DNA of 64,000 bases from Delphinapterus leucas (taxonomy: Eukaryota > Chordata > Mammalia > Artiodactyla > Monodontidae), in contig NW_022098076.1 of the NCBI RefSeq assembly GCF_002288925.2, positions 64,255,566 to 64,319,565 on the forward strand, in the 5' to 3' direction. This document shows positions 22,063 to 33,559 of this stretch, piece after piece. The notes beneath the pieces are model-generated. The model did no database searches. It had not been told where the DNA came from and saw nothing but the letters and a program-made list of their open reading frames with translations. Each line of letters begins with the position of its first letter. Position 1 is the first letter of the stretch. The translations under genes and the position numbers were made by a program.

Positions 22063-23035
22063 AGAGCATAAATTTCCATTCAAATCAAATTATTATGAAC
22101 TCTGCAATATTGAAACATGAACTAATAAAGGTTTAGGCCTGTGATATTTTATTACTTCCCTGAGTTAAATAATGTGTTTGTAATGATTATTGCTGTGGCT
22201 ACATGTAGGTAGAACTGAAAAGGTCAGGCTGAGTCCAGGAAAGGTCTCCACAGTGTACTGCTCTAGGACAAATTAGTAGGAGTTAGTTCATAATCATATA
22301 ACTTTTATTCTCAATGCAGAAAGGAAATGTCATTTTACAGAGATCAGTCTTTGAGTACCCTCATGGATTCAGAGCAGTGCCCTACACTTGGGGAGGGGGA
22401 AACAAAGTCAAGAGTTTAGAAGTGACAGGGGTCAGTTACATAGAGAACAAAACACTTTGTCAGTTTTCTGGCCAGAAGGAGAACACTTTTCCTGACTAGA
22501 GATGATTTTTGAGATGAAAGCTTTCCAGGATACGGGATTCCTGGTGTCTGTGTTAGTTTCTGTGGGAGCCGGAGACCAGAGGATAAGAAGAGAAGTGTGA
22601 GGGAGGGTGAAGAGGAGGGTGCCTGCAGTGGTATGAAGGGCGGGTAGCAGACATTGCTAGGGGAAGGTGGGGGAGGAAAGCGTGCAGCTGGAGGGGAGCT
22701 CCTCATTGTGGGAGGAAGCTGACCTCTGTCCACATCTGTAGCCCTGGTCCTTATATCCTAACCCAGGACATTCACTGATGTCATAATGATAGGTCTGACC
22801 CATGGACAGCAGGAATGGGGATGTTTGACCTATGTTTTAAGACATTGCATCAGAAGTCAGTTAAAACAGATAATCAGATATTTAATTTCTCTTTTAGAAA
22901 CACTTGTATAAACACAATAAGTGTACCTTTTTCTTCCTGACAGTACCTTAGTTGTTTGATTGTCTGAGGAACTGAGCTAAATAGGCGGATGCTCCAGAAA
23001 GCTGTTTAAATCTTGTGCATAAAAATCATAAAGTC
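22063..23035. other. intronic sequence, nothing recognised
   Basis: The minus-strand frame 22416-22733 (105 codons) is Pro/Ser/Leu-rich because the + strand is a purine-rich tract (GGAGG, GAAGAGG) at 22560-22720. No domain is visible. Confidence 0.45.
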
Positions 23036-23125
23036 AGTTATTCATTCATGGAACCAGTGTTCATTGACTGGCAAATGTGTCAGAGACTTTGCCAGTCAGT
23101 GGAGGTACAGTAAAGATACTATCTG
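23036..23125 (-). repeat. L2 fragment, antisense
   Basis: 'ttattcattcatggaaccagtgttcattgactgg' leading to 'ggtacagtaaagatactatctggttcctgcc' follows the reversed L2 end. Confidence 0.6.
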
Positions 23126-23604
23126 GTTCCTGCCTTCTTATCTGGTTCCTTTCCTAATCATAATTAGGAAATTATGATTCTGTCTGATGGTGCACATCAC
23201 CTAGAAAGCATCATGTCTCAGACAGGACCACTCTGCTTGGAGGGTTGGAATTTTAGAAGCCCTCCTAAAACAGATGAAACTTGAGATTCCTCTGCTGCCT
23301 TAAATTATTGCTTCAAAAATCTTCTTTGGATGAAGCCACAGAGACCGTGTGTTGACACAGATGACTGGGACAGCCCAACTTGGCTGGTTGCTGTACCATT
23401 CCGTCCTGTCTGCTCTTCCATCTTCAGCCCTGGGTCATTTTTTGCCTCACGTATGATACTGAAGTGAGATATAAGAGACACTCTGAAATGGACCCTCCAC
23501 CCTCTGCAATCTCCATACTTTCTTTATCTACACTGGTTTTCACTGGCAATATCTTTCCCACTAGACTCCTTTGTGGTCATGATAATGATAGTGACATTGA
23601 TGTT

Positions 23605-23795
23605 GGCGGTGGTGGTGATGATAATATCTAACATCCTTTGAGCATTACTCAACACCAGACAGCGTGTATGCATTATCTCATCTGATGCCTACAGCCTCTG
23701 AGATGGGGGCTGTCAATCTCTCATATCTTAACCGCAGATGTCATTGAGACTTAGAGAGGTTAGATGACTCTTCCATGTCAGTCGTCATCACAGTG
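23605..23795 (-). repeat. MIR SINE, antisense
   Basis: 'atctaacatcctttgagcattactcaacaccag', 'tgcattatctcatctgatgcctacagc' and 'gagacttagagaggttagatgactc' follow antisense MIR. A GTGATGGTGG-like low-complexity run precedes it. Confidence 0.75.
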
Positions 23796-24885
23796 GAATA
23801 GGTGGTCACTTGTCTGTTGAGTGGTGTTGTTGTGTTTTTTTTTGTGTGTGTGTGAATCTGTGCATGTAGTTTACATCCTTCCTCCCTGCCACAGGCTCAG
23901 CTACTACATGCTTTTGTTTGTGGTAAGTACAAGGTAAGTGACAGATTCTGCTCTGTAAGGAGATTATGGTCCCTGTTTTTTCATTGCTCTGGTTTGCGTG
24001 CTGGCAGAGTGGTCCCCAGATGCCCTTGGGTGCTAAGGCATTGAAATGCAGGTCACTATTTGTCCTTCAGCCTGCTCTTCTGCCTTTTGTTTTGCCATCA
24101 CTGGCTCTTTTCTTCTCTGTTGTCAGGAGTCTCTAGCTCAGCACTCTCCATTGGCTTCTGCTCTGGGGTATCACCGCTTACATGCCTCTTCTGTCACTGT
24201 GGCTAATCCGCAGCCACTTTCTGCCACTGCTGACTCCTGCCGAGCCCAGGTCGACTGCTCTTTCTACTTCTCTTTTGCTCTCTTCCTTCTCTCACAGGGT
24301 CTCCAGTGTGTTTAGCATCCACTTCAAGAAGCTGGCCAACTGGGCATTTGTTTTGCTTATGAACTGACCAGACATTTCGTGTCAGAGAGTCCTATTCTTG
24401 GCCTTTCTTCTGAGCTTTATCCCTGGGTGGCTGTGTGGGTCCAGGAATATTAGCTGGTCTTCAAAGGTGGTTGCTTGTTTGGTTGTTGTGTACAGCTCCC
24501 AAGTTGGAGCTGTTTAAGGACCACAGTACCAGAGATGATGCTTTACTGTATTCACAACTGTTGATTAGGAATACAACAAGTTATCACTTGCCTAAAACTT
24601 TATTTTCATTTCTGTGCTGTCTTTTTAAAAGAAATTATGACAGAGTTCTTTATGAATCCCAGCTACCTCATACTTTGTTCTTAATAAATCCTGCTTGAAT
24701 ATGTGGATTTTGTATTTTAACTCTGACATTGACGGAATTATTCTTCTTTCCAATGGGCATTTTGACTCAACCTCTATTGTATGGATACTTAACACTCACA
24801 AGAGGATAAAGATTCCTGGCTTTTACACAGTGGTTTGAGTTTCAGCCTCTGGTGTGGGGACACCTCAGTTTGGAGAGGAAGAAGC
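23796..24885. other. intronic sequence, possible decayed LINE
   Basis: Pyrimidine-rich segment 24040-24330 could be sense L2 coding debris; the frames at 24046-24315 and 24435-24698 are not gene-like. Nothing else recognised. Confidence 0.35.
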
Positions 24886-25205
24886 GTGACACAGTTTGCA
24901 ATTGTGTGGACTCTGAAGTGAGATTAGCTAGTTCCAAAAACAAGCTCTACTATGTCTTAGTTGTATGACCTTGGGCAACTTACACTCACTGTGCCTCAGT
25001 TTCCTCATCTGTAAGATGGGGTTATAGCACTGATATGAAGGACTACATGTGTTCACATTCCTAAAGTGCTTAGAGAGTGCTGCATGTACACTAACAGCCT
25101 AAGTGTGTCTTCAGTGTAGTGTCCATGTTTCTCAGGTGGACTCTGAACAGGTCCTGCAGTGGTGTCTATTCCCAGTACCTAGCGTAAGCCCTCAGAAGTC
25201 TGTCA
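24886..25205 (+). repeat. MIR SINE
   Basis: A good sense copy: 'gtatgaccttgggcaacttacactcactgtgcctcagtttcctcatctgtaagatgggg' is the MIR core, followed by 'cctaaagtgcttagagagtgc'. Confidence 0.92.
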
Positions 25206-25359
25206 ACTACATACATGAGTGTATAAAAACATAGCAAACCTTTTACCAAATCTCCTTAGTCCTTTACATTATTTTTTATTGAATAAATTGTTCTTCTGAG
25301 CTTGTTTTCTACTCTTCAAGTGACTCTGTTTTAGTTTCTGAATTTTCATTGATTTGACT

Positions 25360-25644
25360 ATGATTCGTTTGTTGACATTCTTTCTAGCTGTCCTAGGAGC
25401 AGTCATTAGCCACAAGAAGATTCACTTAGCAATTTCACAGGAACTGGCTTTGGTTCTGAGTTGTCCACCAAATATAACTTATCTAAGACAAAAACGTGTG
25501 TGGTTTTGTTATAATCTATATGTTGTTCCAGTTTCTGAAATTATGAAAATGGTCATTCATTACGGTGTGTCTCCTAATGCTTTATTTCAAGTGAATTTAT
25601 TCTTGGTTAACAGGAGCAGTTGTGACAAGCCCCTAAAATATTGA
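25360..25644 (+). other. 94-codon open frame with a signal-peptide-like start, unproven
   Basis: From ATG 25360 (A at -3) to TGA 25642-25644. The start MIRLLTFFLAVLGAVIS has the basic-then-hydrophobic form of a signal peptide or membrane anchor, followed by a short domain with four cysteines and two N-glycosylation sequons (NIT, NRS). It overlaps no repeat that I recognise. I know no protein family for it, there is no promoter or polyadenylation context in evidence, and frames of this length arise often in 60 kb. It is listed as a curiosity and is not called a gene. Confidence 0.15.
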
Positions 25645-26284
25645 TTGCATTTTGCTTTTTAAATTCTAGACATAAAACCATTCCCATGAAAACCTAAGTT
25701 ATAAAGGACTTAAAACTATTTAAATATGGCATGTAGGCTTCTTTATTTTTTTTTAGTTCAAGGGAAAATGTAGATTAGTGATCCTCTGAAACCCACTGGT
25801 GCTAAGAAAGCAGTTCAAATTGGAATCTTCCATTGGACATTTGTTGATATAGATGAACGGGCATTTTCCCCTCCCTTTGGTGTGAGATGGACTTGAGTTG
25901 GAAATGTTCTTGAATGACATGGTACTTGAGTCTAGTGTTATCACCATTGGAGATACAGGGCCACGCCTGCTCTCTTCCCAGCTCTTTTTGGCTTTGATGC
26001 TCACCAGTGCTTCTTGGAGCCAGGACCAATTTCAGCACAGTGTCTGAGACCGAGAATAGTTATGCTCATTTGATTTAACACTCTATTCACCTGATTAGCT
26101 CAGTTCGTGGTCTTGGATAATACCTGCCATTTAGTAAAATCAGTCTTTGTTGGCCCTTTAGATATAAGGCCCTGTGGAGATCCAGGTCTGTTAAGATTAC
26201 TACCCCATGATTTCTTTGGCAGTCCTCGCCCTTGTTATGGGGAGCCTTGATAGCTGGCCCTTAGCTCCTCTGTTATTCCAGTAT
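25645..26284. other. intronic sequence, nothing recognised
   Basis: Two overlapping minus-strand frames (25753-26038) without family resemblance. No repeat named. Confidence 0.45.
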
Positions 26285-26299
26285 TGTATCCCTCATTTT

Positions 26300-26502
26300 T
26301 TTTTTTTTTTGCGGTACGCGGGCCTCTCACTGTTGCGGCCTCTCCTGTTGCGGAGCACACGCTCCGGATGCGCAGGCTCAGCGGCCATGGCTCACGGGCC
26401 CAGCCGCTCCACAGCATGTGGGATCTTCCCGGACCGGGGCACGAACCCGTGTCCCCTGCATCGGCAGGCGGACTCTCAACCACTGCGCCACCAGGGAAGC
26501 CG
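26300..26502 (-). mobile_element. CHR-family SINE, short form (copy 3)
   Basis: Full-length antisense copy. The 15-base duplication tgtatccctcatttt is perfect (26285-26299 and 26503-26517), suggesting a fairly recent insertion. Confidence 0.97.
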
Positions 26503-26517
26503 TGTATCCCTCATTTT

Positions 26518-27285
26518 ATAATCTAGGTCACAGCCTCTTATCTTTTCCTTCTGGGCTCCTCCTTACCCCCAACCTCTCTTATTTTAGGGTCCCTAACGTA
26601 GAAACTAGAATCTCGTAGTTAATAACTCCGTCCTAATGCCACCTTTGGTCTGATTTTGAATATTTGACTCTTTAAAGTCACACAGTAGCTTGAGGTCCCC
26701 TACAGAGAATGACTGGTAGGGCTTGCCTCCTGCCAGCAGCTGGGATGCTGCTAGCTTTGAGGGCAGGGCTCCCTTAATCCGTGCTACAGCAGAAGTTCCA
26801 CACAGGTCTCCCTGGGGCAAGATGTACAGTTGAATGTGCCTCTGTGGGATCTAAGGCAAAAGAGGGGAGATGAGGGGAATGGGAAACAGTATCTGAACTT
26901 ACTTTTCATACAGCGATGTTTGTTTTGTAAATCAAGGAATACTCAGCATTGTTGAGCACACTTCTTTTCTTAATAAAAAATGAAGTGTTAATCCTGCATA
27001 TCTGAAGTTGATGCTATAAGCCAGTGGGACTCAACATGACACGAACAGGTGTCTGTATGTGTGACATCAATGTGCATGACATCAACATGCATATCAGTGG
27101 GGAGGGGTGTATTATATAATGGAATCACCAGTGATGCTTTTCTACAATAAACACGTATAGTTTCTACCCCCAATCACCCATTCAGTTTCCCAGGGGTAGT
27201 GGCAGGTGTTTGAGTCATCATCAGGCTCTCATCTGCTTTCCTTTATGGTGTATTTGGGCTACACTCATGGTGGGTCGTAGGCACT
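26518..27285. other. intronic sequence
   Basis: Nothing gene-like. Around 27030-27100 'gacatcaatgtgcatgacatcaacatgcat' is a short tandem repetition of an ACATCAA(C/T)(G/A)TGCATG unit. Confidence 0.45.
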
Positions 27286-27289
27286 GGCC

Positions 27290-27360
27290 ATGGATCATAG
27301 TAACAATAGGAAATATGACTAATATACATTGAGCAATTAGTCTGTGCCAGGAACTTTTTT
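27290..27360 (-). repeat. MIR fragment, antisense
   Basis: 'atgactaatatacattgagcaattagtctgtgccaggaact' matches the reversed 3' part of MIR only; the remainder is missing. Confidence 0.5.
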
Positions 27361-27593
27361 TATGGATATTTTTCTTTTGTGCTGAGTTAAGGCACTTGCT
27401 TGACAATTCTAACATGACTATTAGAATTTGAAATATAACTTGACTATATGTGTTTATATATTCACATATGTATTTATTCAGGTCATGAATCATCCTTTTT
27501 CTTGGGGTGGGGTAAATAGGCTTTGTGAATTGATCAGAGTATATTGTTTTTAGTTGTGCTACAGAAATCAAAGTACTTCATTTATATATTCTT

Positions 27594-27943
27594 TTTTTAA
27601 AAAAATATTTATTTATTTATGACTGCGTTGGGTTTTCGTTGCTGCACACAGGCTTTCTCTAGTTGCGGCAAGCAGGGGCTACTCTTCCATGCGGTGCGCG
27701 GGCTTCTCATTGTGTTGGCTTGTCTTTGTTGCAGAGCATGGGCTCTAGGCACGTGGGCTTCAGCAGTTGTGGCTCGCGGACTCAGTAGTTGTAGCTCGCA
27801 GGCTCTAGAGTGCAGGCTCAGTAGCTGTGGCGCACAGGCTTAGTTGCTCCGTGCCATGTAGGATCTTCCCGGACCAGGGCTTGAACCTGTGTCCCCTGCA
27901 TTGGCAGGTGGATTCTTAACCACTGCGCCACCAGGGAAGTCCC
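27594..27943 (-). mobile_element. CHR-family SINE, long form (copy 4)
   Basis: About 350 bases against about 210 for the short copies. The extra length is in the tail-proximal part: 'atttatgactgcgttgggttttcgttgctgc', 'tctctagttgcggcaagcaggggctactcttcc', and GGCTCNNAGTNG-type units repeated four times (27765-27835). The head is the same 'ccactgcgccaccagggaagtccc'. A perfect 15-base duplication, catttatatattctt, lies at 27579-27593 and 27944-27958. The long form is probably the older CHR type. Confidence 0.95.
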
Positions 27944-28334
27944 CATTTATATATTCTTAAAATGCAGGCTAGAGCTAACAAATATCTATTAATACTATTT
28001 ATTAATACTTACTATCCATGCCAAATGCTTTCATTGTATCATTCCATTTAATTCTTGCAAAAGCAAAGGACAAATGGCCCTTGAAAAGCACAGGTTTGAA
28101 CTGCAAGGGTCCACTTATATGCAGATGTTTTTCAATAGTAAATGCCACAGTACGGCATGATCCGTGGTTGGTTGAATGTGGATACAGAGAAACCATGGAT
28201 ATGGAGGGCAGATTATAAGTTATATACAGATTTTCAACTATGTGGAGGGTCACTGCCCCTAACCCTTCATTGTTCAAGGGTGTCAGCTGTACTTCCAGTT
28301 TTACCTCTAATCTACAGATGTGGAAACTGAGGCA

Positions 28335-28560
28335 TAGAGGGTTTAAGGGATATGATGATAGTAGCTAGCATTTAATGAGCGCTCACTACCTGCTAGACAC
28401 GTTCTAAATGCTCTGCTTTGTTAACCTACTTAATCCTCACAACCACTGCATGAAGCGTTTACTGTTATCCTCACTACTTTATAGGTGAGGAAACTGAGGC
28501 CTAGAGGGTAAGTGCCTCGTTCACGGTCATCTAGGTGGCAGAGCCAGGTTCCAAGCCTAG
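28335..28560 (-). repeat. MIR SINE, antisense
   Basis: 'taatgagcgctcactacctgctagacacgttctaaatgctctgctttg', 'taatcctcacaaccactgcatgaagc', 'ataggtgaggaaactgaggcctagaggg' and 'ggtggcagagccaggttccaagcc': nearly complete antisense MIR. Confidence 0.93.
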
Positions 28561-28707
28561 GCTGCATTGCACAGCGACCCTGGAGTAGAATGGGGCTTTC
28601 AACCTAGCTCTTCTGTCTCAACATCTCTTTTCCAGAGCTGCATTGCCTCCAGTTATTTAAAGGCAATGAAAAATGATGGTTAGCAAAGCGTGACAATTTG
28701 TTTAGAT

Positions 28708-28920
28708 CAGTGGCTCTCAGTTGGGGGTGGTTTTTATCCCCATGTGGAATGTCTGGAGGAATTGTTGGTTGTCACCGCTAGTGAGAGGCTGCTCTTGGCA
28801 TCTCCTAGGAGAGGCCATGAATGCCACACTAACCCTCTTCCAGCACAGAGGACAGTTCCCCCACAGCAAAGAATTATTAGCCCAAAACGTCAGTGGTGCT
28901 GGGACCGAGGAAGTCTGGTC
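28708..28920 (+). mobile_element. MER20 hAT-Charlie MITE
   Basis: 'cagtggctctcagttgggggtgg', 'aatgtctggaggaattgttggttgtcacc', 'ggacagttcccccacagcaaagaattattagcccaaaacgtcagtggtgc' follow MER20 from end to end. MER20 copies are known in placental mammals as sources of regulatory sites, though nothing here shows activity. The frames 28690-28933 lie within it. Confidence 0.92.
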
Positions 28921-28934
28921 TAGAGTGTTTTGAA

Positions 28935-29245
28935 TAGTACCTTTTCTCTTGGAGGAATCAATTTCTTTTGTTCAAAATTATGCAGAAGATACTTTTAGGC
29001 TGGAGAGTAAACAGAAAAAGGGGGTGGAGCTGGGAGGGTCTTGGCTTGGAGAACACTTATCTTTGAGCTGTGTTCATTCTTATTTTAAAAGCTGTGCTTG
29101 AGGGGATTCATAGGATCACAGATACCAGGTTAAAGGATCTCTCACCTTCTGGAATGTAGGAGGATGACATCTTTAAGTCTATTCATATAGCTGGGGTTTG
29201 TGTCTCTGGGCATCTGTGTGGTGAACACTTCTTTGTAGATAATTC
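28935..29245. other. intronic sequence
   Basis: No gene or repeat recognised before the TG microsatellite. Confidence 0.45.
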
Positions 29246-29246
29246 G

Positions 29247-29252
29247 TGTGTG

Positions 29253-29286
<34 letters not shown>

Positions 29287-29287
29287 G
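29247..29287. repeat. (TG)n microsatellite
   Basis: About 20 TG units with one T interruption ('gtgtttgtgtg'). It accounts for the Thr/His run in the minus-strand frame 29142-29390. Confidence 0.95.
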
Positions 29288-29574
29288 TGTATAAGAGTGA
29301 CTTCATAAAGGGTGACTTCTGCCAGAATTCAGAACACAGCAGGTAATGTGCATACCGAAGAGGTAAGAGCATGAGTAATTCTTGTCTCATGAGAAAGATA
29401 TAAACTAGTTTATTATAATGATGTAATATTTGGGTGCTTGATTTATCATCCCCATTTCCAATGATGCAAAACCTAAAGAGGACTAAACAGGTTGTAAAAA
29501 TTCAAAGTGGGTCTTTGAAGTCTGGCCTTTTCCCCAAAGCAATCAAAGTGTCACTTTTGTTCTGATAGTTTTCT

Positions 29575-29945
29575 TCTTTTTTTTTTAATTTTTATTTTAT
29601 TTTTATTTAATTTATTTACTTTTGGCTGCGTTGGGTCTTTGTTGCTGTATGCAGACTTTCTCTAGTTGCGTTGAGCGGGGGCTACTCTTCGTTGTGGTGC
29701 GCAGGCTTCTCATTGTGGTGGCTTCTCTTGTTGCAGAGCACGGGCTCTAGGTGCGTGGCTTCAGTAGTTGTGGCACGCGGGCTCAGTAGTTGTGGCTCGT
29801 GGGCTCTAGAGCGCAGGCTCAGTAGTTGTGGCACACGGGGTTAGTTGCTCCGCAGCATGTGGGATCTTCCTGGACCAGGGATTGAACCCGTGTCCCCTGC
29901 ATTGGCAGACGGATTCTTAACCGCTGCGCCACCAGGAAAGTCCCA
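29575..29945 (-). mobile_element. CHR-family SINE, long form (copy 5)
   Basis: Second long copy, with 'ttggctgcgttgggtctttgttgctg' near its tail end and repeated 'cagtagttgtggc' units (29760-29835). An 18-base perfect duplication, ttgttctgatagttttct, lies at 29557-29574 and 29946-29963. The head reads 'ccaccaggaaagtccc', with one change from the other copies. Confidence 0.95.
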
Positions 29946-30129
29946 TTGTTCTGATAGTTTTCTGTTTGTGGATGTTTCCACAGATCATGGTTAAGAACTC
30001 AACATGTGTACCCATAGAGGGGAAGTTTGGGAAGCTTTCGATGTTTATTCCACGAGAGAGGTCATAATCTGGGAAGATGTGACTCTCTCAGATAACAAGG
30101 CAGAAAAGTATCATAATAAAGCTGTAGAC

Positions 30130-30300
30130 TCAGGGCTGTAGTACCCCTGAGGAGATGAGTATTCATTTGTGTGCTGAGCAGTGGGGACCCAGGGTAGGAA
30201 GGGTTGTGAGGAAGGAGGTGGCCTTTGAACTAGATCTTGTTTTAGGAGAAACTTAAGAGTAATCCAGATCGAGTACCAGCCTAGGCAAAAGTGTGGCCTT
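30130..30300 (-). repeat. probable L2 fragment, antisense
   Basis: 'gaaggaggtggcctttgaactagatcttgttttagg' and 'ccagcctaggcaaaagtgtgg' resemble a familiar antisense L2 segment. No precise ends. Confidence 0.5.
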
Positions 30301-30344
30301 TTTAGGGCCGGCTGGGGAAGGGAGATGAAAGGAAAGCTTCATCA

Positions 30345-30530
30345 TCACCACAATAATAATCATGGCTGCCACTTATTGAGTGCTAACTCTGTAAAGGCAC
30401 TAGTCTGGAGGCTTTATGATAAACCCATTCAATCCTCACAGCCATTTCATGGGGTTGTTATTATCCTTCACAGACAGGAAAACCAAGACCTAGCAAGGCC
30501 CAGTGTCCTGTCCATGGCCACAGGGCTCTT
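30345..30530 (-). repeat. MIR SINE, antisense
   Basis: 'cacttattgagtgctaactctgtaaaggcactag', 'cattcaatcctcacagccatttcatggggttgttattatcc' and 'cagacaggaaaaccaagacc' are antisense MIR. Confidence 0.88.
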
Positions 30531-31270
30531 GTGGGCCCCAGGCAGCCCCTGGGCAGCAGTCCATCCCGGTTCAGGCTTGGCAGTTCTCTGTGTGACTGGG
30601 GGGTGATGTAAGCAGAGCTGTGCTGTGGCAAGATGAGCATGCTTCTGGAAGAAATGCCTGGGACACACCTTTCTGTGCCATTAGAGTAAGTTTGGACTTT
30701 GTTTAAGGAAACTGGCTCTGTTATACTTGGTCTCGTAGGAATTCTTGGAAATTTTGTGACCTGGGAAATTGGACAAGTACGATTTGAGGTGAGCTAGCCA
30801 ATGTGATTGATTTGGGCATTAAGTGTGAAAGTGTAAGTGCAGACTAAACGGATGGTAATTATTACCGCACAGCTTTCCTCCAGGAGAGTCAGGGCAAGCC
30901 AGACTGGAATCTGTGGCTCTTTGGGTTAGCTGTGAGGATATAACCACAGCGCTTTCCTCCCTTCTACCTCAGTAGCTCCAGTGCAGGGATGAGGGAGTGG
31001 AGGGGGAAGAGGTATCTTTCCTTGCTTGACCATAAAAGCTAAGATTACTGTACAGTCCTCCCTCTCCTAGATTTTATACCATTTTCCCCCCATCTCTACC
31101 CTCATGACAATGAATTGAAGTCTAGGGTTTGGTTAGAAAAGTAACAAGGTAATATTATATCAAAAAGTTCCTGATATTTATTTGTGCTTCCTTGAGTGAC
31201 TCTTCTCTGAGGTTACTTTATTATAAGAGAGGTATGTAATTTGACCTACAGGCTCGAAGAAAATTCAGTT
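30531..31270. other. intronic sequence, nothing recognised
   Basis: No gene or named repeat. Confidence 0.45.
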
Positions 31271-31274
31271 CCCT

Positions 31275-31440
31275 TCCTTCCTTGTTCATTCATTCATTCA
31301 TTCATCAAGCGTGTATAGAAAGCTAGTCCTTGACCTGGAGATGCTCATAGTCTAGACTCTGGAGGAAAAAACAGATGTGGGAACCAAGAAGTACACTGGT
31401 GCGTGTGAAAAGTGAAGGGAAAGAAGGTGGAGCAAAACGT
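31275..31440 (-). repeat. L2 fragment, antisense
   Basis: A CATT tetramer run ('attcattcattcattcattc') followed by 'gacctggagatgctcatagtctagactctgg' is the reversed L2 end. Confidence 0.7.
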
Positions 31441-32885
31441 CATAAGCCCCTGGAAGGAGGGAGTTCTACTAGAGGGAGAGGGGAGGGGGTAGGAGGCAAC
31501 CCTTATTAGTTCTGGGGAGTGTTTTCTCTATTTTGTTTCATCCTCTGTCCCAGACGGACACCCTGCCCTTCAAATATGTGTTTTTTTCTCCTCCTCATTT
31601 CCCCAGAGTGAGTTTCCCGGGTAACCCAGCAAGATGCCCATCCCCCTTCATTCTCCCTGAAGGCTCCTCTCTCTATTCTTCCCCATGACTCACACCCAGA
31701 CCCTACCCAGGGCTCACTGCCTTCTTCTGAGACTGGTGAGCTTCTGCAGCCTTGCATCTTTTCTTTTCTCTGTCATTTGACCTTAGCCAGTACTGTCACT
31801 TGTCACAGAGGTGGCCAGAGGCATATGAGATATTGAAAGTACTGTACTGGAAAATACGTAGTAAACATATACAAAAACTCCACTTGGGCAAGGGAGCCTT
31901 TTATCATGCTGGTTTGAAGGGCGGGTTACTATACAATTCTACTTCCTAGGTGTTGTCTTAGAGTGCCTGTTTTCTTCAAAATATGCTCTGTAAATATTGT
32001 TCACACCTGACCCTATTAATTTAGAGACTATAACAGAATTGTGGCCCCTAGGGGAGTGAATGGGACTCCATAAGAGAGCTGTGATCTTGTCAAACCTGTA
32101 ATAACAATTTGTGTGACATGTAAAATGAATCCGTTCCATGGAGAGGAGTTAGAGGAATAGGAATCATAAATTTGGAAGCAAAAATGTCTTTTGTTAAAGT
32201 ATATTTTTAAATTGCAGTACTCTTGTGGAAAACAGATGACATTTCTATCAGAAGAATATCAAATTTAAGCAGACCAGTTATTCTGCTTTGAAAAGCATAT
32301 TTCCTTTGCTAAATATCAGATTGTATATTATAGTTATGACTCCCTAATTCTAATAAAATGCAAGCCAGTAGTTGTATCCTAGTACATTTTGTCAAACCGC
32401 GAACCATTAAGGACTTTATACACGAGAAGTCTAACCTATTTTAAACCAATTAGTTTAATTAGGAGACAGGTTTGGAGGAACTGGAGATTGCCTGCTGTCA
32501 TTTCTCTGAGCGCTGTGTTTGTAGGATGGCGTACTCTGCTCTAACACGCGTCTGCTTTTCCAAGGTCATCTCATCTCCTAAAAGGGGTTTTAGGTATTGA
32601 GTTGCATTTGTAAGTAAATTGTGTCCTATCTTTCTACCTTCTTTTGTTTTATTCCACAGTCATTAAAGCCTTGCTGTGTTCTTGTTATGTGTTGATAAAT
32701 GCTTTGTAATTACTATACAACTAAAATGTTGAACGTGAGTGGTTATATGGGTTTTCATTAAAAAAAGCAAACAAACCCTTCTCACGAAAGAAAGACAAAG
32801 TGGTAGGGAAAAATGAAAACTCTGGCAGAAAAGCGTAGAAAACAGGAACGAGATATGATGGGAGGATTGGGGTGGGTTCTAGGTC
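31441..32885. other. intronic sequence, nothing recognised
   Basis: Frames at 31506-31757 (-), 31752-31949 (+), 31939-32139 (-) and 32721-32966 (-) have no family features. The segment 32160-32480 is AT-rich and apparently single copy. Confidence 0.45.
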
Positions 32886-32889
32886 TAAC

Positions 32890-33100
32890 AGCCCATGTCT
32901 TGAGTATATACTATCTTCCAGATGCTGTGTAAGGGCTTTATATGGGTTCATCCACTCAATCACCACAGGAACTCTGAGGTTGACATTATTTGTATTCCCA
33001 TTTTAAGGATGCAAAAACTGAGGCACAAAAAGGTTAGTTATCTTGTCCAAGGTTACACAGCTACTAAGTTGGAGATGAATTTGAATCTAGGCAATCTGAT
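32890..33100 (-). repeat. MIR SINE, antisense
   Basis: 'cagatgctgtgtaagggctttatatgggttc', 'tattcccattttaaggatgcaaaaactgaggcac' and 'tccaaggttacacagctactaagttggag' are antisense MIR. Confidence 0.92.
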
Positions 33101-33114
33101 TGCAGCCTACAAAG

Positions 33115-33335
33115 GTACTGATGGGAGAAGTACCTTGGAATTGCAACCACCCAAGTTCCAATCCTACTTGCTACCTCCCAAGTCTGTGATTGTGGGTAAA
33201 GCTATCTAACCCATCTGAGACTGTTTCTGAGATTTGTTAGAGGGTGTAATAATACTTACAGTATGGCGTCGTTGAGAGGCAATGCACGTGAATGGTTTGG
33301 CATGTAGAAGGAGCTCAGTGAACGTGACCTTCTCT
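33115..33335 (+). repeat. MIR SINE, sense, abutting the previous copy
   Basis: 'accacccaagttccaatcctacttgctacctcccaagtctgtgattgtgggtaaagc', 'agagggtgtaataatacttacag' and 'catgtagaaggagctcagtgaac' follow sense MIR. With the antisense copy just before it, it forms a loose head-to-head inverted pair. Confidence 0.8.
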
Positions 33336-33559
33336 CCTTTTGGTTTTCTATCCTGGGGAAGTGGAGGTGGTAGCTTGCTTGCAGCCTTGGCTTACCCTGA
33401 ATGACCTGGAGGTCTGAGACCCCTCCTAGAGCTCTTAGAGCCCCGCACACAGTGCTTAAACACAACTAGAAGCTTTCTGCAGTTTCCTCCTCTCTACTCT
33501 TTGGTCATTCCAAAGAGAAGTTTTATTTCTATAAATTCATGTCCACCTAGTTACACTTT

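Noticed and set aside
29142..29390. Minus-strand frame with Thr/His run
   Set aside because: Translation of the (TG)n microsatellite.
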